A model generated the notes under the pieces. The model was not told the origin of the DNA, ran no database searches, and worked only from the letters and a program-made list of their open reading frames with translations. A DNA stretch of 9,797 nucleotides. It comes from CAZKVJ01 sp964556225. Lineage in GTDB: Bacteria; Actinomycetota; Acidimicrobiia; Acidimicrobiales; Ilumatobacteraceae. Numbering within the stretch: the stretch's first letter is position 1; every line of letters begins with the position of its first letter. The stretch spans positions 1-9,797 of the forward strand of contig CAZKVJ010000042.1 of the NCBI GenBank assembly GCA_964556225.1, written 5' to 3'. Positions 6,418 through 9,797 of this stretch are shown one piece after another. A program made the translations under genes and the position numbers.

Positions 6418-7287
6418 ATGCCCACCGTCAGCATCCACTACGAGACGTTCGGCGACCCCGCCGACCCGACCTTGGTGCTGGTGAACGGGCTCGGCAGCCA
6501 GTGCACCAACTACCGCACCGAGTGGTGCGCCATGTTCGCGGCCGAGGGGTTTCACGTCGTGCGCTTCGACAACCGCGACACCGGGCTGTCGACCGGCTTC
6601 GAGCACGTGACACCGGACCCCGCCGGCGTCATGGCCGCCCTCCAAGCGGGGCGGGCGCCCGAGGTGCCCTACACGCTGAGCGACATGGCCGGCGACGTCG
6701 TGGCGGTGCTCGACGACCTCGGTGTCGACCGGGCGCACGCGTTGGGCCTGTCGCTCGGAGGGATGATCGTGCAGACGCTGGCGATCGACCACCCCGAACG
6801 GCTGCGGTCGCTCACCTCGGTCATGTCGACCACCGGCGACCCGGACGTCGGCCAGCCGACCGACGAGGCGCGTGCGCTGCTGCTCGGGTCGCCCGCCGCC
6901 GACCGCGACGAGTACATCGCCAAGCACCTCGCGGGCCTGCGGGTGTGGGGGAGCCCCGGTCTCGTCGACGAGGCGGCCCAGGCGAGGTTCGCGGGTGAGG
7001 CCTTCGACCGCAGCTTTCGGCCCTCGGGTCCCGGCCGGCAGATGATGGCGGCGATGGCGTCGGGAAGTCGGACCGCGGCGCTGGCTGCGGTGCGGGTGCC
7101 GGCGCTGGTGATGCACGGCAGCGCCGACACGCTCATCGACCCGAGCGGTGGGCGCCGCACGGCCGAGGCCATCCCCGGTGCCCGCTTCGAGCTGATCGAG
7201 GGTATGGGCCACGACTACCCGGAGGCGCTGTGGGGCCGCTGGGTGGGCCTCGTCACCGACCACGCCCGCAGCGCCGACGCGGGCTGA
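6418..7287 (+). CDS. Alpha/beta-fold hydrolase (aclacinomycin methylesterase RdmC-like)
   Basis: This is a soluble serine hydrolase of 289 residues. The catalytic triad can be read directly: Ser112 in the nucleophile elbow GLSLGG, Asp237 in HGSADTLID and His265 in GMGHDYP. The oxyanion-side loop is VNGLGSQ (22-28). RFDNRDTGLSTG (49-60) is typical of the group that contains RdmC-type methyl-ester hydrolases and many uncharacterised esterases. A cap region spans about 125-215. The substrate is not deducible. There is no Shine-Dalgarno sequence before the ATG; an in-frame GTG sits immediately upstream at 6415. The gene starts 11 bases after the MFS stop, so translation probably depends on reinitiation or coupling. 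It converges on the acetyltransferase gene with a 23-base gap that shows no convincing terminator. Confidence 0.92.
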   Translation: MPTVSIHYETFGDPADPTLVLVNGLGSQCTNYRTEWCAMFAAEGFHVVRFDNRDTGLSTGFEHVTPDPAGVMAALQAGRAPEVPYTLSDMAGDVVAVLDDLGVDRAHALGLSLGGMIVQTLAIDHPERLRSLTSVMSTTGDPDVGQPTDEARALLLGSPAADRDEYIAKHLAGLRVWGSPGLVDEAAQARFAGEAFDRSFRPSGPGRQMMAAMASGSRTAALAAVRVPALVMHGSADTLIDPSGGRRTAEAIPGARFELIEGMGHDYPEALWGRWVGLVTDHARSADAG

Positions 7288-7310
7288 GACGAGCGCGGCC
7301 GCCCGACCGG

Positions 7311-8546
7311 TCAGAAGAAGCTGCCGCAGAACGGCGCCGGACGGTGCGCGAACCGCGCGTCCGCTGCGGCCACGACCTCGGGTGACCCCGCCTCGATGCG
7401 GCCCCCCGCCGCCAGCTCCCACCACGACGTGCCGCCCAGGTAGGCCGCCGACAGCTCGGCGATCCCGCAGCGGAGGTCCGGCGCGGCGCCGGGGGTGGGC
7501 GCCACCCCGCCGTCCTCGAGCGTCCACACACCGCTGTTGTCGTCGAACAGCTCGTCGCGCACCTCGATGACAACCGGCCGGCCCGTGCCGAAGGTCCGCG
7601 CCGCCAGCGCGGCCCCGACGTCGAGGATGCGCAGCCACTGCTCGTCCCACACGAACGCAGTGCGCAGCGCACGGGCGTCACGCAGCCACCAGCGCACGAC
7701 GTCGTCGATCGGCCGCTCCGACGCCCGGACGTGGTCGACGAGGTCGAGGTCGAGCACGTGTCGCCAGAGCGTCGCCTCCACCTCCGGCGTCGCACCCCAC
7801 AGGTCGTGGATCACGGCCTTGGAATGCGAGAGCTCGCCGAAGCGCTCCTCCCACGACAGCTCGTAGTCGACATAGCCGTCGGGGTCGCCCGTGCCGGCGA
7901 GGTGCACGGCCACATGGCGGGCCTCCTTGCCGTCCGGGAGGGCGCCCTCCAGGTACCGGCGCCACATCCAGGCCGGGCGGGCGATGACCCCGGGGCGCCA
8001 GCCGGCCACACGGTCGTAGAGCTCCGGAACGATGTCGAGGATCTCGTCGCGGGCGAGCAGGCGCATCGACCCGCCGGCGCCCAGCCCGCGGTGGAACCCG
8101 GCCCGCCGCCGCTCGATCTCCACCTCGCAGGCGTGGCCGGCCACGCCGAACCCGAAGCGCCCGTAGATCACGGCTTCGCTGGCGCGGAGGCTGGCGAGGA
8201 CCTGGCCGCGCTCGTGGCGCGCCTCGTGCAGCAGCCGGCGCATCATCGTCGAGAGCAGGCCCCGTCGAGTGTGGGTCGGCAGCACACCGACGCGGGTGAC
8301 GCCGGCCGTGGGGAGCCGCGCCCCGCCGGGTACGACGGTCTCGAACGGGAAGGCGCCGGCGTGGCCCACGCAGCGCGCCCCGTCCCAGGCGGTCAGGCTG
8401 TCGCTGTCCGACCAGCTCGGCTCGGCCTTCGCCCACTCCTCGTCGGGAATCGGGGGCGCAAGGAGCGCCGCCCGGAACGTGTCCGTGGCGGTGCGCCATT
8501 CGCTGGGCTCGGGCGCTCTGACCTCGATCGTGTCGTCGATCGCCAT
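7311..8546 (-). CDS. Eis-like GNAT N-acetyltransferase
   Basis: This enzyme transfers acetyl groups from acetyl-CoA to amines. Eis of Mycobacterium tuberculosis acetylates aminoglycosides at several positions and also protein lysines; the substrate of this relative is unknown. At 411 residues it matches the family (about 400). The first GNAT half ends in the acetyl-CoA loop VGVLPTHTRRGLLSTMM (86-102). YGRFGFG follows at 128-134, whose Tyr corresponds to the catalytic Tyr126 of Eis. A second GNAT-like domain (about 145-300) and an SCP2-like C-terminal domain follow. The protein ends in FCGSFF, like the free C-terminal Phe that reaches the active site in Eis. I chose the ATG at 8546; the frame stays open to 8825, but that extension is Gly-rich and runs antisense to the RDD gene. 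The ribosome site is weak. The gene is divergent from the RDD gene. Confidence 0.92.
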   Translation of the reverse strand: MAIDDTIEVRAPEPSEWRTATDTFRAALLAPPIPDEEWAKAEPSWSDSDSLTAWDGARCVGHAGAFPFETVVPGGARLPTAGVTRVGVLPTHTRRGLLSTMMRRLLHEARHERGQVLASLRASEAVIYGRFGFGVAGHACEVEIERRRAGFHRGLGAGGSMRLLARDEILDIVPELYDRVAGWRPGVIARPAWMWRRYLEGALPDGKEARHVAVHLAGTGDPDGYVDYELSWEERFGELSHSKAVIHDLWGATPEVEATLWRHVLDLDLVDHVRASERPIDDVVRWWLRDARALRTAFVWDEQWLRILDVGAALAARTFGTGRPVVIEVRDELFDDNSGVWTLEDGGVAPTPGAAPDLRCGIAELSAAYLGGTSWWELAAGGRIEAGSPEVVAAADARFAHRPAPFCGSFF

Positions 8547-8559
8547 GGCCGACGAGCCT

Positions 8560-8572
8560 GGCACGTAGTGCC
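8560..8572. promoter_or_regulatory. Short perfect inverted repeat between divergent genes, possible operator
   Basis: GGCAC-GTA-GTGCC is a perfect 5-bp inverted repeat with a 3-base centre. It lies in the 70-base region between the divergent GNAT and RDD genes, 13 bases upstream of the GNAT start. Dyads in such places are often repressor sites. This one is short enough to arise by chance in GC-rich DNA. Confidence 0.25.
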
Positions 8573-8603
8573 CCCATCCGTCACTCGGGTTGCCGGCGCG
8601 GTC

Positions 8604-8609
8604 TACGGT
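8604..8609 (+). promoter_or_regulatory. Candidate -10 box for leaderless transcription of the RDD gene
   Basis: TACGGT fits the actinobacterial TANNNT -10 box and ends 7 nt before the ATG at 8617. That spacing would place transcription start at or next to the A of the ATG. There is no Shine-Dalgarno match upstream, which agrees with a leaderless mRNA. No clear -35 element is visible. Confidence 0.35.
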
Positions 8610-8616
8610 TCCGGCC

Positions 8617-9183
8617 ATGTCAATGCCTCCGCCCCCGCCGCCTGGCAACCAGCCGCCGACGCCGCCGCCCATCGGTCCGATGAGCAGCGAGCCCATCGCC
8701 CCGGGAGGCCTGCCGCTCGCCAACCCCGGCATGCGCATCGTCGCCCGGCTCATCGACATCGTGATCGGCATGGTGGTGTCGCTGATCCTGGCCGTGATCG
8801 TGGGTGCGTCGACGGGCTTCGGCAACGTCGGTGGGTCGCTCGACGGCTCGTGGTTCTTCTACATCATCTTGTCGCTCGGCTTCGGCTTCGTGTACGAGGC
8901 CGTCCTCACCAAGCTGTACGGCGGCACCCCCGGCAAGCTGATCCTCGGCTTCCGTGTGGTCGACGGCACCAGCGGCGCTGCGGTCAGCTGGCAGGCGGCG
9001 ATCCTGCGATGGGCGGTGCCCGGCGCTTTCGGCATCGTGCCGTTCATCGGCGGCCTGGCCGCGTTCGTGGTGCAGATCGTGTCGCTGGTGTTCCTGTTCA
9101 CGGACACGATGCACCGCACCGTCAGCGACCGCGTCGCGACGACGCTGGTCGTCAACACCAAGGCGGGCGTCGCCGCCGGCTGA
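8617..9183 (+). CDS. RDD-family membrane protein
   Basis: This is a small integral membrane protein of 188 residues. A proline-rich cytoplasmic leader (runs of PPPPPP and TPPP, residues about 3-25) precedes the RDD domain. The domain opens with MRIVARLIDIVIG, containing the family's conserved Arg and Asp. It runs through three hydrophobic helices (about 40-65, 82-98 and 136-163) with the conserved YGGTPGKLILGFRVVD between the second and third. It closes with HRTVSDRVATTLVV, the usual site of the last conserved Asp. RDD proteins are mostly uncharacterised; some act in ion exchange or transport, so no substrate is proposed. The ATG at 8617 is preferred to a TTG at 8590 because of the TANNNT box 7 nt upstream; an ATG at 8623 is also possible. 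Its TGA directly abuts the stop codon of the convergent sigma-factor gene. Confidence 0.9.
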   Translation: MSMPPPPPPGNQPPTPPPIGPMSSEPIAPGGLPLANPGMRIVARLIDIVIGMVVSLILAVIVGASTGFGNVGGSLDGSWFFYIILSLGFGFVYEAVLTKLYGGTPGKLILGFRVVDGTSGAAVSWQAAILRWAVPGAFGIVPFIGGLAAFVVQIVSLVFLFTDTMHRTVSDRVATTLVVNTKAGVAAG

Positions 9184-9797
9184 TCAGACCGCGAGCAGGT
9201 CTCGGGCGCCGGTGTCGCTCGAGGGGTGGCGCAGCTTGCTCATCGCCCGGGCCTCGATCTGGCGGATCCGCTCGCGCGTGAGGTTGAAGTGCTCGCCCAC
9301 CTCTTCGAGCGTGCGCGGCTCGCCCCGGTCGAGGCCGAAGCGCAGCTTGAGGATCTCGCGCTCGCGGTCGTCGAGCGGTGCGAGGAGCCGGTTGATCTCG
9401 TCGGGCAGCAGCGCCGTGGCGGCCACCTCGAAGGGCGACTCGGCGCTGCGGTCCTCGACCACGTCGCCGAGCTCGGCGTCGCCGTCCTCACGCAGCGGCT
9501 CCGACAGCGACAGCGGCTCGGCGGCGAAGCGCAGCGCCTCGGTCACCTTGTCCTCGGGCATCTCGACCTCGCGCGCCAGCTCCGAGAGCGTGGCCGGGCG
9601 GCCGAGCTTCAGCTCGAGGCGGCTGCGGGCCTTCTGCAGGCGGGCGAGCGTGTCGCCGGCGTGCACCGGGAGGCGGATGGTGCGCCCCGTGTTGGCGATG
9701 CCACGGGTGATGGCCTGGCGGATCCACCACGTGGCATAGGTGGAGAACTTGAAGCCCTTGCGCCAGTCGAACTTCTCGACCGCGTGCATCAGGCCGA
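9184..9797 (-). CDS. RNA polymerase sigma-70 factor (RpoD/SigA-like, group 1 or 2), 5' end missing
   Basis: This is the C-terminal part, about 203 residues, of a primary-type sigma factor that directs RNA polymerase to -10/-35 promoters. The frame is open through the right edge; the ATG at 9789 is the internal Met of the GLMHAVEKFD segment, not the start. Region 2.3-2.4 reads KGFKFSTYATWWIRQAITR, which melts and recognises the -10 box. Region 3 begins with GRTIRLPVH and covers GRPATLSELAREVEM. Region 3.2 carries the acidic LREDGDAELGDVVED. Region 4.2 holds the -35-binding helix-turn-helix RTLEEVGEHFNLTRERIRQIE, followed by SKLRHPS. The whole of domains 2 to 4 looks intact. The RTIRLPVH and GDTLARLQ wording differs from the usual RTIRIPVHM of housekeeping SigA, so a group 2 alternative factor is somewhat more likely. 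The missing N-terminus would decide. Confidence 0.93.
   Translation of the reverse strand, partial: GLMHAVEKFDWRKGFKFSTYATWWIRQAITRGIANTGRTIRLPVHAGDTLARLQKARSRLELKLGRPATLSELAREVEMPEDKVTEALRFAAEPLSLSEPLREDGDAELGDVVEDRSAESPFEVAATALLPDEINRLLAPLDDREREILKLRFGLDRGEPRTLEEVGEHFNLTRERIRQIEARAMSKLRHPSSDTGARDLLAV

Noticed and set aside
7288..7310. GCGGCCGC-containing 23-base gap between convergent genes as an intrinsic terminator
   Set aside because: It has a palindromic core but no adequate stem-loop and no T-tract.
7324..7335. GCAGAACGG near the acetyltransferase 3' end as a third copy of the CCAGAACG arm
   Set aside because: It encodes part of the conserved FCGSFF C-terminus, lacks the CC of the arm and has no partner arm nearby.
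8546..8825. N-terminal extension of the Eis-like acetyltransferase up to 8825
   Set aside because: The added residues are Gly/Met-rich, antisense to the RDD start, and absent from the family. The protein from the ATG at 8546 has the normal length and aligned N-terminus.

Overview
The window is a dense, strongly GC-rich stretch of bacterial chromosome, with G or C at most third codon positions. PadR, an Eis-like acetyltransferase, an RDD protein, a TANNNT leaderless-type start and an RpoD-like sigma factor together point to a high-GC actinomycete (Actinomycetota). An Acidimicrobiia-like member is my guess, but the sequence alone cannot settle the class. I see no rRNA, tRNA, CRISPR, phage, transposase or plasmid gene.

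Layout, left to right. (1) The 3' two thirds of an M20 metallopeptidase gene (+) runs off the left edge. It converges, with a 10-base gap, on an AbgT-family transporter gene (-). (2) Upstream of the transporter on the same strand is a PadR-type regulator. The 246-base gap between them holds a long inverted repeat and a candidate promoter. (3) Divergent from PadR is a secreted or membrane-anchored protein of unknown function. Its last codons and stop lie inside a second inverted-repeat element related to the first. (4) An MFS (DHA2-like) exporter with an unusual extra C-terminal membrane segment and extracytoplasmic domain follows, then an alpha/beta hydrolase 11 bases further on, probably in one transcript. 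(5) An Eis-like GNAT acetyltransferase (-) is divergent from an RDD-family membrane protein (+) across a 70-base region. (6) The RDD stop codon abuts the stop codon of a convergent sigma-70 factor gene (-), which is cut by the right edge.

Working together: the M20 peptidase and AbgT carrier recall the E. coli abg locus, where aminobenzoyl-glutamate is imported and split. Here the genes converge instead of forming an operon, so the link is only suggestive. PadR lies directly upstream of the transporter and is a plausible regulator of it. The MFS and hydrolase pair could export and modify a small molecule. The rest looks like ordinary housekeeping or accessory content.

The least explained structure is a pair of nested palindromic elements, at about 2623-2700 and 4369-4438. 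They share the 12-mer CTCCCGTTCTGG in the same orientation relative to the upstream gene. Each sits at the 3' end of one gene and in front of a transporter gene. I found no clear-cut new multi-gene system.
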